The notes under the pieces are model-generated. The model did no database searches and was not told the DNA's origin. It was given only the letters and a program-made list of their open reading frames with translations. From the IMG/VR virus record IMGVR_UViG_3300023170_000011, positions 1 to 64,000 of that record: 64,000 nucleotides of DNA; one strand, written 5' to 3'. Below, piece by piece: positions 8,383-18,193 of the stretch. Origin of the DNA: a virus. Both the position numbers and the translations under genes were made by a program. Position 1 is the first letter of the stretch; each line of letters starts with the position of its first letter.

Positions 8383-9560
8383 AAAATAGAGGCTTAAAAG
8401 TTTATGAGAGCTTAAAAAAAGCGGACTTTGTAAGGTTTAGACACCCCTACACTTTTGAACTTACTTTTGATAATGGTGCTAATGTTGATTGCATAGGACC
8501 AAATAATGCTAAACCTTGTACAATAAAGTTCATGGATTTAAGTACTGGTACATATGGGTATACAGGTGAAATTTCTGCTGGACTTTTTACAAGGCTTTAT
8601 AGAAAATGGTTTACTCCTTGGAGATTAGAGGCTTACGATAATGATGAATTAATCTACCAGAGAGATCTGGAAGACGTAATTAGTGAGGAAAAAGTTTGTA
8701 TTAGTGTTGATAGCAACTCACTTGGTGACACTCTAGCTTGGATGCCCGTCATAGAAAAATTCAGAAGAAAATATGACTGTGACCTCTATGTTACTACATT
8801 TTGGAATGAGCTTCTTGCTAACTATTATCCTTCCATAAGGTTTAGATCACCCGGGTCAAGAGAGATCAATACAAAAATTACATTTGGTGTGGGGTGGTAT
8901 GACGAGAATGACCGCGATAGACATAGGAGGGATCCTAGAGCTATTTCGTTACAGCAGGTTGCTGGGGATATTTTAGGAATAGATGTTGAAGGTGACCTAT
9001 TAAACGAAAGTGTACCACTAACAATACAAAACACAAACTCAACTATTGACGGAAAGTATGTGTGTTTGGCTATGGATTCTACCGCTAATGCTAAACATTG
9101 GCACTATGAGGACGGCTGGCAGAAGATTACCGATTATTTAAATTCAATAGGTTATAAGGTTGTTGTTGTACAAAAGCAGGGAACAAATTTAAATGGAGTG
9201 ATTGACAAAACTGGAGATATTGATATTTTACAAAGAGCCATTGACATTTATCACTCCGATTTCTTTATTGGAATAGGGTCTGGTCTAAGCTGGCTTGCTT
9301 GGTCACTACACAAGCCAGTTGTAATGATATCTGGTTTTTCGGATCCCGCGTGTGAATTTTCTACTAAAAACTATAGAATCATAAACCGCGATGTCTGCCA
9401 TGGTTGCTTTAGTGATACCTCAATAAAATTTGATAAGGGGGATTGGAATTGGTGTCCGAGGTTAAAGGATACCGAAAGGATGTTTGAATGTACAAAAACA
9501 ATTACCCCAGAGGTTGTTCAAACCTATATCGACGATCTGATACAAAATCACCTATCTTAA
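8379..9560 (+). CDS. TibC/Aah-like protein O-heptosyltransferase
   Basis: 393 residues. The whole layout resembles the bacterial autotransporter heptosyltransferase (TibC/Aah) family: an N-terminal beta domain (about 15-110), a GT-B start at SLGDTLAWMPVIEKFRRKY (about 110-130), and a C-terminal segment with PVVMISGFSDPACEF followed by a four-Cys cluster, C340-x2-C343-x15-C359-x11-C371, containing the family-type FDKGDWNWCPRLKDT run. In TibC this cluster holds an iron ('iron finger') and the enzyme adds heptose to many Ser residues of a repetitive autotransporter. Here the acceptor is plausibly the Ser-saturated fibre upstream. Family assignment fairly sure; sugar and acceptor inferred. Confidence 0.8.
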   Translation: MKNRGLKVYESLKKADFVRFRHPYTFELTFDNGANVDCIGPNNAKPCTIKFMDLSTGTYGYTGEISAGLFTRLYRKWFTPWRLEAYDNDELIYQRDLEDVISEEKVCISVDSNSLGDTLAWMPVIEKFRRKYDCDLYVTTFWNELLANYYPSIRFRSPGSREINTKITFGVGWYDENDRDRHRRDPRAISLQQVAGDILGIDVEGDLLNESVPLTIQNTNSTIDGKYVCLAMDSTANAKHWHYEDGWQKITDYLNSIGYKVVVVQKQGTNLNGVIDKTGDIDILQRAIDIYHSDFFIGIGSGLSWLAWSLHKPVVMISGFSDPACEFSTKNYRIINRDVCHGCFSDTSIKFDKGDWNWCPRLKDTERMFECTKTITPEVVQTYIDDLIQNHLS

Positions 9561-9577
9561 CCTCTTTTATTTCTACG

Positions 9578-9587
9578 GATATATAAA
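9578..9587 (+). promoter_or_regulatory. Late-promoter-like GATATATAAA
   Basis: Exact instance of the GATATATA(A/G) motif that recurs before late genes here and resembles the T4 late box TATAAATA. It begins 52 bases before the ATG at 9630. A small hairpin (ACAGAC 9591-9596 with GTCTGT 9605-9610) lies in the inferred leader. Confidence 0.65.
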
Positions 9588-9629
9588 CATACAGACCGAG
9601 CTTTGTCTGTTAATAATATCTTGTAGATA

Positions 9630-12185
9630 ATGGCTTTTTACCCAGAAAATAGATTTCCAAAAAAAGGTATCCCCGTTTATAACGGCAACGGCGATCAGAG
9701 GGATCTTTCGGATCCTAGATTTAGATACCAAGACAATTTGGAGAATACTACCAAGGTTTTTCACCAGAGTACAGATAACTATTTTGGAACCACTGGAGCT
9801 GCTATGGCACGTGCTGAGCAACTTGGTTGTAATGGTTATCACACAGCTCTTGCTGACGATGGGGTTTACTATTACTTACCATGTTCTGATGCTACCTGGT
9901 ATGCTGAAAGAATACAGCAATTCGAAAGCTCATTAAATTTCACATACATAGGTAATTATAGGGTTCTCACTTGGGATAGCCCATTTAACTATGTACAAGC
10001 CTTCAATGGGTGGATAATAGAAACAGCAGGTGCTGTTTTGGGTGATCCTGTAAATCTTGGTGATCCAACAGCAGCTATTCCAAATGACATTGCAATTGAT
10101 TTTAGATATTCTGTTGACGGGAAAAGTTGGTCCCTTTGGGCTAATGTTGGAACTGCATTAACTGGATTTTCTCAGGGTTATACCTCCAACAACGATTCGA
10201 CAATCTTCTCAATTCCGCTTGATCCTTCAAAATCATTTTACCCGGAATTTAGATTTACTTCCGTTGTAGTAAATACGGACGGAACACTGGCTTATGAGAC
10301 AGATGAACCTATAGATCCTTCAATAGTAATCCTTGATTTCGATCTTGATCTTACCTATGCTACTGGACCTAGTGGACCTTCTGGTTCAATAGATAACTTG
10401 GTTATTAATAGACCTGTACCAAATTGCTCTAATGAGAAGTCAAACAGACCAGTTGTTTTTGATGATTGCAACTACACTTTTAATCCCTATGCAATAAACA
10501 AGGCTGTTAACCTGTATAAGGATTTAAGCTTGGTTGTAAACAAGGTATTTGGGTTTGAGACAAATTATTATTCAGTGCAACCACAAGCTAGAGGTAAAGA
10601 CGTAGTGTTGAAGGAGTATACTTTATTTGATGTTGTAGATGAACAATGTGTGAAGGTAATGGTTCCTTCAAATCAATTTCCAGATAACCGAACAAATTAT
10701 GATCCCTTCGGAATCCAGTTTGACGAACCGTTCGAGATTCATATAGATAAGACCTATTTCGAAAACATTTTTGGAAGAGGCTCACAACCAAGGAAGAGAG
10801 ATATTATTTACTTCCCTTTAACCAATAGGATCTATGAAATAAATTCTACCTACTTGTTCAGGGATTTCATGTATTCTCCGGTTTACTACAAAATAGAGCT
10901 TAAAAAATATAGTCCTAAGTCTAATACGTATTTCAAAGACCCTGCTTACAAAGAGGAATTAGATGGAATTGCACTTACTACAGAAAAGCTATTTGGTGCA
11001 GAGGTTGAAGCTGAAGAGCAAAAAATAGCTAAGCCAGAGCAATACTCCGATAGTACGCAAAGAAGACAAGAGGACCCAACCAGGTCTTATATCTATAAGA
11101 ATCTTCCTATAGTTGGGTATGATCTCAATAACAACTGGACAATAGTGTTTAACAACTACTACGATATGTCGGATGCTTTTGTTTCTGATTCAGAATTCGT
11201 ATATCAGCCTAACAAGTATCGAGAAGCACTTAGGTATAAAAACAGACCTCTATTGGAGAGCGATGGTGAGGTATCCTACACCTGTTGGTTTAGTTTGAAG
11301 AACTATATTAATGAGGATAGCTTGGCTAAAAAACCATACTCTCCAGCACCAATCACAAAAGTCTCAGAGGATGCTAACCAAATTTTATACAGCTCTCACC
11401 CATATAAACACAATTTAACCCCATTTAGGCAATTTTCGGATAACCCGGAAGGGTATGTTGCAATTAGTACTGATGCTAACCATTCGGGAGGATTCAAGGT
11501 TCTAACTACTCCTGATGAGTTTAAATTTTCTGTTGCAAATCCAAATCTTCCTTATGCTAAGAATACTGCAAATTGGAAAATGCAAAAGGCACAAGCAAGG
11601 AATCTAATTGATGGAACCTATATCGATGGCTCTGGTTTGTTAAAAGGCATGAGGATAGACTTAGTGCATTCTGGTACCAACGATGCTGCAAATAATAATT
11701 ATGTACAACAAGGAAGCATTGAGATTATCTTAAACGATCTTACGTATGATTCCAGATTGCAATTTACTCCAGAGCAGGGAGAGTGGTATGGATTGGTTGT
11801 TAATATAAGTAACAAGTATAAGCAGATGGGAATTAACATCTGGAAAATGTCGTATGATCCAACAAATCCAGGTGCACAACAATCATCAGATTTAGTTAAA
11901 GTGCACGAAGATTATAGGACGTTAACCAAATCTTACATTTTTGATGCTCCCTCTGATATTGAGACAAACGTAAACAACCCATTCTATGGGACGGATAATA
12001 ACGCTTACAAGATTTACACATCCCCGCTCCTTTTATCGAATGTAAGACTGTTTAAGAACATGATAGATATTGATAAACAATCAATTGTCCTTAACCAGAA
12101 CACTGTAAGGGATGAACAACTAGCATATATTATAGATAACGCTAAACCACAATTGATCCTACCTAAATTCGCAAGAAATAGGTAA
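9630..12185 (+). CDS. Large neck/connector-type virion protein with lectin-like C-terminus
   Basis: 851 residues. Its place just upstream of terminase and sheath matches T4 neck genes 13/14. The middle part (about 270-450) carries a run RKRDIIYFPLTNRIYEI and LFRDFMYSPVYYKIELKKY that resembles neck protein gp14-type sequence. The N-terminal 250 residues and a C-terminal region (about 500-840; VSYTCWFSLKN, GSIEIILNDLTY, EWYGLVVNISNKY) are extra. The latter looks like a concanavalin/LamG-type jelly roll. A short GPSGPSGS linker is present. T4 gp14 is only about 250 residues, so this would be a chimera of neck core and binding domains. Neck identity is moderate; it could also be a collar or fibre-attachment protein. 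Confidence 0.5.
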   Translation: MAFYPENRFPKKGIPVYNGNGDQRDLSDPRFRYQDNLENTTKVFHQSTDNYFGTTGAAMARAEQLGCNGYHTALADDGVYYYLPCSDATWYAERIQQFESSLNFTYIGNYRVLTWDSPFNYVQAFNGWIIETAGAVLGDPVNLGDPTAAIPNDIAIDFRYSVDGKSWSLWANVGTALTGFSQGYTSNNDSTIFSIPLDPSKSFYPEFRFTSVVVNTDGTLAYETDEPIDPSIVILDFDLDLTYATGPSGPSGSIDNLVINRPVPNCSNEKSNRPVVFDDCNYTFNPYAINKAVNLYKDLSLVVNKVFGFETNYYSVQPQARGKDVVLKEYTLFDVVDEQCVKVMVPSNQFPDNRTNYDPFGIQFDEPFEIHIDKTYFENIFGRGSQPRKRDIIYFPLTNRIYEINSTYLFRDFMYSPVYYKIELKKYSPKSNTYFKDPAYKEELDGIALTTEKLFGAEVEAEEQKIAKPEQYSDSTQRRQEDPTRSYIYKNLPIVGYDLNNNWTIVFNNYYDMSDAFVSDSEFVYQPNKYREALRYKNRPLLESDGEVSYTCWFSLKNYINEDSLAKKPYSPAPITKVSEDANQILYSSHPYKHNLTPFRQFSDNPEGYVAISTDANHSGGFKVLTTPDEFKFSVANPNLPYAKNTANWKMQKAQARNLIDGTYIDGSGLLKGMRIDLVHSGTNDAANNNYVQQGSIEIILNDLTYDSRLQFTPEQGEWYGLVVNISNKYKQMGINIWKMSYDPTNPGAQQSSDLVKVHEDYRTLTKSYIFDAPSDIETNVNNPFYGTDNNAYKIYTSPLLLSNVRLFKNMIDIDKQSIVLNQNTVRDEQLAYIIDNAKPQLILPKFARNR

Positions 12186-12199
12186 TTAACAGAATTGAT

Positions 12200-12973
12200 A
12201 TGCCAAGAAGAAAACCGAAACCAGAAAGGGTAGTCGAAGAAAAGATAAAAGAAAGTCTTGATTCTATACTGCAAGATGAAAATCTTGATTTTGATGCAGT
12301 AACAGCAGATGAGCTTCCTAGGCTAAAAACCACGGAACTTATGAACTTTAGTGAGGCTACTCAAACTACGGGTACTGATGCTAAGGGAGTTCTTGATTCC
12401 ATAGTTAAGTTTTATCTTGATGAGAACCTCATAGACCAAACCGATTACATCGAATACAAGAAGAAGATTGATTCGATGAACATCGCCTCTATGATGCTTC
12501 AACTTAAAACTGCACAGCACGCTATAACCAAGCTACTTGAAGAAATAGATCTTGGAAACGCCAATCCAAGAATGTTTGAGGTTCTTGCACAATTGCAATC
12601 TCAAATTATGCAAATGCCTAAAGACTACCAAACATATGTGCAAAAGATGGAGGATGGTTACAAATCAATAGCTACCCAATTGGAGGAAAAAAGCAATTCA
12701 GGATCATTTCAACTTGAACCTGGAGAAGACGGAAAGAATGTCTATAACCCATCCACTAACGAATCTGGGGGAATTAAGGTTAGAGGAACTAAGGGATTAA
12801 TGGAGGGTTTAAGGGATATTATAGGGGCTGAAATTGAGGATGTAAGGGTTGAGGATGTTGACGATAACGCAGTAGTAAATGCTAAAAAGAAAGCAGAAAT
12901 CGATGCAAGCAGAAACATCTCTTTGGATGAAGAAGATACTGGCTTGGAGGTAGAAGATGATTTATTTGATTAA
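12200..12973 (+). CDS. Terminase small subunit (gp16-like)
   Basis: 257 residues, ATG 14 bases after the previous stop and two bases before the large terminase gene, the same order as T4 genes 16-17. A basic N-terminus (MPRRKPKPERVVEEKIKESL) precedes a helical core (about 70-170, with IASMMLQLKTAQHAITKLLE) typical of the ring-forming part of small terminases, and an acidic tail. It would recognise or load DNA and stimulate the gp17 motor. Assigned mainly from context and helical design. Confidence 0.65.
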   Translation: MPRRKPKPERVVEEKIKESLDSILQDENLDFDAVTADELPRLKTTELMNFSEATQTTGTDAKGVLDSIVKFYLDENLIDQTDYIEYKKKIDSMNIASMMLQLKTAQHAITKLLEEIDLGNANPRMFEVLAQLQSQIMQMPKDYQTYVQKMEDGYKSIATQLEEKSNSGSFQLEPGEDGKNVYNPSTNESGGIKVRGTKGLMEGLRDIIGAEIEDVRVEDVDDNAVVNAKKKAEIDASRNISLDEEDTGLEVEDDLFD

Positions 12974-12975
12974 CA

Positions 12976-14772
12976 ATGGCCGAAAAAGAAGAGAAAGATT
13001 CCAATTACTGGAGTACCAAAAGAATAGAGGAACTTCTATTTAGGGTTGAAGAGGAGGGGCTTGATTACAAGTCTGTTGATAACCCCTTTCATGATGGTGA
13101 CCCAGAGCTTAAGATGTCAAATCTTTTGTATGAGTATACACAAGACGAGATTTTAGAGATGGAAAGATGCGCAAAAGATGTTGTTTATTTTTCTAAGTAC
13201 TGTAGGGTCATGACTGATGACGGTCTTTTTTATGTAAAACTTCGTGACTACCAAGAATCAGTTCTCCGTGAGTATCAAGCTAATAGATTTAATATATTTT
13301 TAGCACCTAGACAGGTTGGAAAATCAATTACTTCAGCTATTGTCCTTGTTTGGTATCTTCTTTTCAATCACGATAAAAATGCAATGATCTTAGCAAACGT
13401 TGGTTCTACTGCAGAAGAACTGATGGATAAGATCAAAGCAATAGTAAGAGGTCTGCCGTGGTTCTTAAAACCTGGTATGGTAGTAAACAATGTGATGTCT
13501 ATGAAGTTTGATAACGGGTGTAGAGCAATTGCAAAAACTACTACAAAAACATCCGCAATTGGTTTTACAATTCACTTTCTTTATATGGACGAATTTGCTC
13601 ATATCCACCCAAATTTTATAGAATCGTTTTTTAGATCAACATATCCTACAGTATCTTCTTCTAAGGTTTCTAGAATTATTATTACATCAACCCCAAATGG
13701 AATGAATAAATTCTATGAAATTTATAAAGGTGCTGTTGATGGTGAAAATAGCTTTAATCCTATAAGGGTTGATTGGTGGCAAGTTCCCGGAAGGGACGAA
13801 GAATGGAAAAAACAAGAAATCGCTAACCTAGGTTCTCAAGAATTGTTTAATCAGGAATACGGCAACCAGTTTTTAAGTTCCTCTACATTGCTTCTAGGAT
13901 CTAACGAGCTTAAAAAAATTAAAGCAAACGAGGTTGAATATGAATGGAGGGACATTGATGTTCTAGAGGATGTTGGACTTCCGTATGACAATTTTAGATG
14001 GCATCCAAAATTCAGTTTGAATACTGATACTCTTTTCAATAATAGATTTGTTATTTCGATTGACTTAGCTGGTGGCGGAAAGGGGGATTTTACAGTTCTT
14101 AATATTTTTAAGGTGGTACCTCTGCCAAAAAAAGTAATAGAGGCCATGGATGATTTCCAAGATGAGTCTGACTTTTTCGGGCTTCTACAGGTTGGCATTT
14201 ATAGGGATAATGAAATTGAGGTTGAGGATTTTAAAAAAATCCTCGAAGCCTTGGTTGTTAAGTTCTTCAATCCAGAAAATGTAAGGGTACTTTTAGAGAT
14301 TAACTTTAAAGGTGAATTGCTTATAGACAAGCTCATTTTAAATGACGACTTTCCTCTCGAAATCTTTGTACACACAAAGCACACAGAATCTGCTAGGACG
14401 AGAAAGCCTGGTATAAAGTACAACGAGAAAAACAAGATGAAATACTGTGAGATTCTTAGATCTCAGATGAGGATGAATAGGGTAATAATAAACGAATCTA
14501 CTTGGACTGTACCTGAGTTATTCTCTTTCGGTCTTAACACTAGGGGAACTTATTCAAGTCAATCTGGACACGATGATGTAGCAATGACGATTGTAAATCT
14601 TTCTGGGATGTTTGAATCCTCCGATTTTTATGATCTTGTTGGTGAATTGTATGATGAGCTTGGTGAATCTACCTACCGGGATCTTATAGATCTAAAGATG
14701 GAAGAAAATAGTGAGGATGGAGCATCAACCAAAGAGGGAGGGTTCTATAGCTCTTTCAGTCAGTTGCTCTAA
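12976..14772 (+). CDS. Terminase large subunit, DNA packaging ATPase-nuclease (gp17-like)
   Basis: 598 residues, close to the 610 of T4 gp17. ATPase: Walker A APRQVGKS (110-117), Walker B with catalytic Glu FLYMDEFAHI (201-210), coupling motif ITSTPNG (236-242). RNase H-like nuclease: first Asp in VISIDLAGGGKGD (359-371), a second acidic strand VLLEINFKGE, and a late SGHDDVAMT. It drives DNA into the prohead and cuts the concatemer. Preceded directly by gp16-like and followed by sheath and tube genes, as in T4. Confidence 0.95.
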   Translation: MAEKEEKDSNYWSTKRIEELLFRVEEEGLDYKSVDNPFHDGDPELKMSNLLYEYTQDEILEMERCAKDVVYFSKYCRVMTDDGLFYVKLRDYQESVLREYQANRFNIFLAPRQVGKSITSAIVLVWYLLFNHDKNAMILANVGSTAEELMDKIKAIVRGLPWFLKPGMVVNNVMSMKFDNGCRAIAKTTTKTSAIGFTIHFLYMDEFAHIHPNFIESFFRSTYPTVSSSKVSRIIITSTPNGMNKFYEIYKGAVDGENSFNPIRVDWWQVPGRDEEWKKQEIANLGSQELFNQEYGNQFLSSSTLLLGSNELKKIKANEVEYEWRDIDVLEDVGLPYDNFRWHPKFSLNTDTLFNNRFVISIDLAGGGKGDFTVLNIFKVVPLPKKVIEAMDDFQDESDFFGLLQVGIYRDNEIEVEDFKKILEALVVKFFNPENVRVLLEINFKGELLIDKLILNDDFPLEIFVHTKHTESARTRKPGIKYNEKNKMKYCEILRSQMRMNRVIINESTWTVPELFSFGLNTRGTYSSQSGHDDVAMTIVNLSGMFESSDFYDLVGELYDELGESTYRDLIDLKMEENSEDGASTKEGGFYSSFSQLL

Positions 14773-14788
14773 ATAATTTGCTTTTTCC

Positions 14789-14797
14789 GATATATAC
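14789..14797 (+). promoter_or_regulatory. Late-promoter-like GATATATAC
   Basis: First of two related boxes in the 103-base gap before the sheath gene; the last base departs from the common A/G. Weaker than the copy at 14841. Confidence 0.4.
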
Positions 14798-14840
14798 AAT
14801 TACTAACCGAGTAGCATACAAAAATGCTGGTTTTGGTTTA

Positions 14841-14849
14841 GATATATAG
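14841..14849 (+). promoter_or_regulatory. Late-promoter-like GATATATAG
   Basis: Preceded by GGTTTA and beginning 35 bases before the sheath ATG. The context GGTTTAGATATATAGTA is close to the site at 25347 (GGGTTAGATATATAGTA), showing conservation beyond the core. Confidence 0.65.
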
Positions 14850-14875
14850 TAGGCAAAAATATCTCTTGTACAATA

Positions 14876-17800
14876 ATGGCAAAGAAAATCAAACTGGATT
14901 TATCCCAATTTAAAGCATCAGGAGTCTATACGCTTGAGTTTGACGCTTCAGAAAACGTCATTCTTACGTCTCAGACTATAAGATTGGTGGTGGGATTTTC
15001 GAATAAAGGACCTTTTAATGCTCCCGTGTATTTACCGGATGTAACTACAGCGGTAGCAATTTTTGGTGATATAGATAAGACTTTAGAGGCTAAAGGATCT
15101 TACTTCCACCGCTCAATATTTGCGTGTTTAAATACTGGCCCAGTATTTGCTCTGAATTTGTTGAATTTGAATAATGATATAGATAGCCCTACAGCTGATG
15201 TGGTTAACTATTTTGGTTATTCGATTGATACTGAGCAATCTAACGGGGTTCTTACCTCCAGGCTATATTCCTCCTTCTATAATAAGGAGAGATTTTGGTT
15301 TGCTGATACCGATTACTTCTTAGCTACACTTTCTGCTGTAGATACTGGTAGACTTTTTAACCTTGTTAACCTTGGTAAGGAAGCAATAAGTGTCATTGTT
15401 AGGAAATCAACTGATGCGGTTCAACCTTTACAAGGATATGATGTTTTTGCCTTAGATTGGTATGGAGCGGACAACGTTCCTAGCTTCATGCACCCATATG
15501 ATTACATTTCGGATTACTTTATAGATGTTATCTCAGTATCTGGAGATTGGACTGATTACGAGACACTATCTTTAGACCCTAAATGGAGTTCATACTTTAC
15601 AAGAAATGGATTTATAAAAAGCCAGATCAACAATTTCTTATCACAACCTGATGTGAATATTGTTACTTCAACCACAGGATGTTTAATCCCAGATTTTGTT
15701 GACCTGAATGGTAATAACCAATACATCCAAACGCTTATTAACAATAATACTCCTTCTACCGGTTTATTCTGTGCTGTTGATGAGGATGCAATGGATGATA
15801 TCTGTACTAATCCTTATAAGATTGACCTTGTAGGACACCACTTAATTGACGAGCTTACGGCAGATAGGGACATTGTTGATGCAAGACTTAATTTCTTAAG
15901 CTATGATCAGAATCTTACTGCTGATTACCTATACTCACAAAATGTTACGACAATAACCGATGCAGCTACTGGTGCTAGTGGATCATCACCGGATTCTATA
16001 AATGTTGGTACACTACTAACTATTGGAGCTACCTCTACATATGGTGTAGGAGCAACAGCTTTCGATGGTTATGATCCTTCCCTTAAGTATGGAGGTTTAC
16101 ATTATGTAGTAACTAACAGCGGAGTTACCGGTGCTTCCCTTACTACAGCAGAGAAAAACGAATTGGTATCTTTTGCAACTCCAAGCGCTACCTCTTCGCC
16201 TTACATTATGGGTAGAGTTACTGGTTTATCTGGGTTAACTGGTTCAGTTATAAACCAATTCTCCGAAAATGACCTAGTAAAACTAAGAGTGTCTGGTGTT
16301 ATTCAAACGGGTGGAGAAGTGCTCCTAACATGGACACACCCACTTGATACTGCATCATACTCTGCTCAAGGTGTCTCAGTTACTCCATATAGCAATATGG
16401 TGGGAGCTACATCTGGAAACATTTCTGCTGACTATTATCAATTTGCATCTTCTGATTATTTAGATATTACATCAGTTAGTTCAGTAACCGGTGGAACAGC
16501 TAGTAACGCCTTAACTGGACAATTGTCTACAGCATTCTACCAGGACTTGCTTTACGGTGAACTTGAGGATGGAGACCAGATTTGGTTAAATGAAACTGGA
16601 AGTTCCATTAATTATATTTCATACGAAAGCACAATTGATAGAGACCAATTTGCTGTAGCATATGCTAGGCAGTTTGATAACGTTGCTAGACAAAATCCAG
16701 ACAATTTGGTAGATTATACTGCATTCTCCACGGGTTTACCTGGCAGCAAACCTTTTGCTTCTGACAATATTGGTCTTCCAGTAGCTGCGGGTAAGACGGA
16801 TATAGTTTCATCTGTAGGCTCTATTAACCAGTTTATCGATGTGATAACACAAATAGATCCGACTAATTTCACTATATCTTCTTCACCATCATCCCCAATA
16901 TCTGTTGGTGATCTTATAGTATCTACTGACCAGGATATTTGTGAAACCGTTGGTAGTAATAGACAATATAGGTTAACGAGAGTTACCTCGGTTGCTCAAA
17001 CAACAACACCAAACGTTGTGCAAGTAACAACTGCAAGGCCTCTTTATTACTATGCGGGGAGTCCGATTCAAGTTCAGAAGTTTAAGTCAATACCTCAGTT
17101 TACTAGGTCTTTCGACTTCACATACCTGAATGGGTTTACAATGAGGGATTCCCACAGGCCAAATGGTACTGATGCTAGAGTATCTGAACTACTGGATGTA
17201 ATGTACAACACAAACATTGCAGCGACACTTGCTGCTAAGGATGTGATCTCGTTCAGATACATCGTAGATACCTTCAGTGGTCAGATTTTGCCTAACTCTA
17301 AATATCAGCTTAGTAAGTTGGCAATGATGAGACAGAAGGCTCTTGCTTTAATTAACGCTCCTTCGATGGAGCAGTTTAGGGAGTCAACAGACCCTAGGTT
17401 TACTGATGCACCAACACAAACTAACCCGTATCCTTCACTGAAGGCACAATATATTTCGGAAGGTGGTAACTTATCTCTTAATCCTTCTTACACTTTCAGT
17501 TTACCTACTGAAGATCAAGGAGCCAAATACGCTGCTTTCTATACGCCATACTTAACGGTAAGGGAAAATAATAGAAATGTAAACGTTCCTCCTGCAGCTT
17601 ATATCTCCAACAACTTTGTTAGAAAATTTGCTAATGGCGAACCTTACAGCATTATAGCAGGTCAGAAGAGAGGGGTAATCTCAGGACAAAACCTTGTCGG
17701 ACTCGAATATGATTTCACTGACGAAGATAGAGGATGGTTGGAGCCAGTAGGTCTTAACCCTATAATTAAGAAGAGAGGCCTTGGTGTAGTTGTCTTTGGT

Positions 17801-18172
17801 AACCAAACAGCTTATCAAACTGTTAATTCGGCATTTAATTTAGTACACGTGAGGGACCTTCTCATCAGTGTTGAGAATGACGTTGAAGAGATCATGGCTA
17901 ACTACCTATTTGATTTCAATGAAGATTCTATAAGACTAGAGATCAAAACCCTTGTAGATAACTACTTAGATGGAGTTAGAGCTGGTGGTGGTATTTATGC
18001 TTACCAAGTAATCATGGATTCTTCTAACAACCCTCCTTCTATTATCGATCAGAACATCGGTATTATTGATGTAATTATCGAACCTGCTAGAGGTATTCAG
18101 AAGTTCATAAACAGAATTACTGTTACAAGAACTGGTGGTATCGCTGCTGGAGGATTTATCCAATTCGCTTAA
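14876..18172 (+). CDS. Contractile tail sheath protein (gp18-like), enlarged
   Basis: 1098 residues against 659 in T4 gp18. The N-terminus (MAKKIKLDLSQFKASGVYTL, then LVVGFSNKGPFNAPV) and the C-terminus (GLNPIIKKRGLGVVVFGNQT, VHVRDLLISVENDVEEI, RIEIKT-like and VIIEPARGIQKF) match the conserved inner sheath core. The extra length sits in the middle (about 330-760), rich in Ser, Thr and Gly, probably domains exposed on the outer tail surface. The sheath surrounds the tube and contracts during injection. Two tail-tube genes follow. Confidence 0.9.
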   Translation: MAKKIKLDLSQFKASGVYTLEFDASENVILTSQTIRLVVGFSNKGPFNAPVYLPDVTTAVAIFGDIDKTLEAKGSYFHRSIFACLNTGPVFALNLLNLNNDIDSPTADVVNYFGYSIDTEQSNGVLTSRLYSSFYNKERFWFADTDYFLATLSAVDTGRLFNLVNLGKEAISVIVRKSTDAVQPLQGYDVFALDWYGADNVPSFMHPYDYISDYFIDVISVSGDWTDYETLSLDPKWSSYFTRNGFIKSQINNFLSQPDVNIVTSTTGCLIPDFVDLNGNNQYIQTLINNNTPSTGLFCAVDEDAMDDICTNPYKIDLVGHHLIDELTADRDIVDARLNFLSYDQNLTADYLYSQNVTTITDAATGASGSSPDSINVGTLLTIGATSTYGVGATAFDGYDPSLKYGGLHYVVTNSGVTGASLTTAEKNELVSFATPSATSSPYIMGRVTGLSGLTGSVINQFSENDLVKLRVSGVIQTGGEVLLTWTHPLDTASYSAQGVSVTPYSNMVGATSGNISADYYQFASSDYLDITSVSSVTGGTASNALTGQLSTAFYQDLLYGELEDGDQIWLNETGSSINYISYESTIDRDQFAVAYARQFDNVARQNPDNLVDYTAFSTGLPGSKPFASDNIGLPVAAGKTDIVSSVGSINQFIDVITQIDPTNFTISSSPSSPISVGDLIVSTDQDICETVGSNRQYRLTRVTSVAQTTTPNVVQVTTARPLYYYAGSPIQVQKFKSIPQFTRSFDFTYLNGFTMRDSHRPNGTDARVSELLDVMYNTNIAATLAAKDVISFRYIVDTFSGQILPNSKYQLSKLAMMRQKALALINAPSMEQFRESTDPRFTDAPTQTNPYPSLKAQYISEGGNLSLNPSYTFSLPTEDQGAKYAAFYTPYLTVRENNRNVNVPPAAYISNNFVRKFANGEPYSIIAGQKRGVISGQNLVGLEYDFTDEDRGWLEPVGLNPIIKKRGLGVVVFGNQTAYQTVNSAFNLVHVRDLLISVENDVEEIMANYLFDFNEDSIRLEIKTLVDNYLDGVRAGGGIYAYQVIMDSSNNPPSIIDQNIGIIDVIIEPARGIQKFINRITVTRTGGIAAGGFIQFA

Positions 18173-18193
18173 TTTCAAAAAATTGAAAATTCG

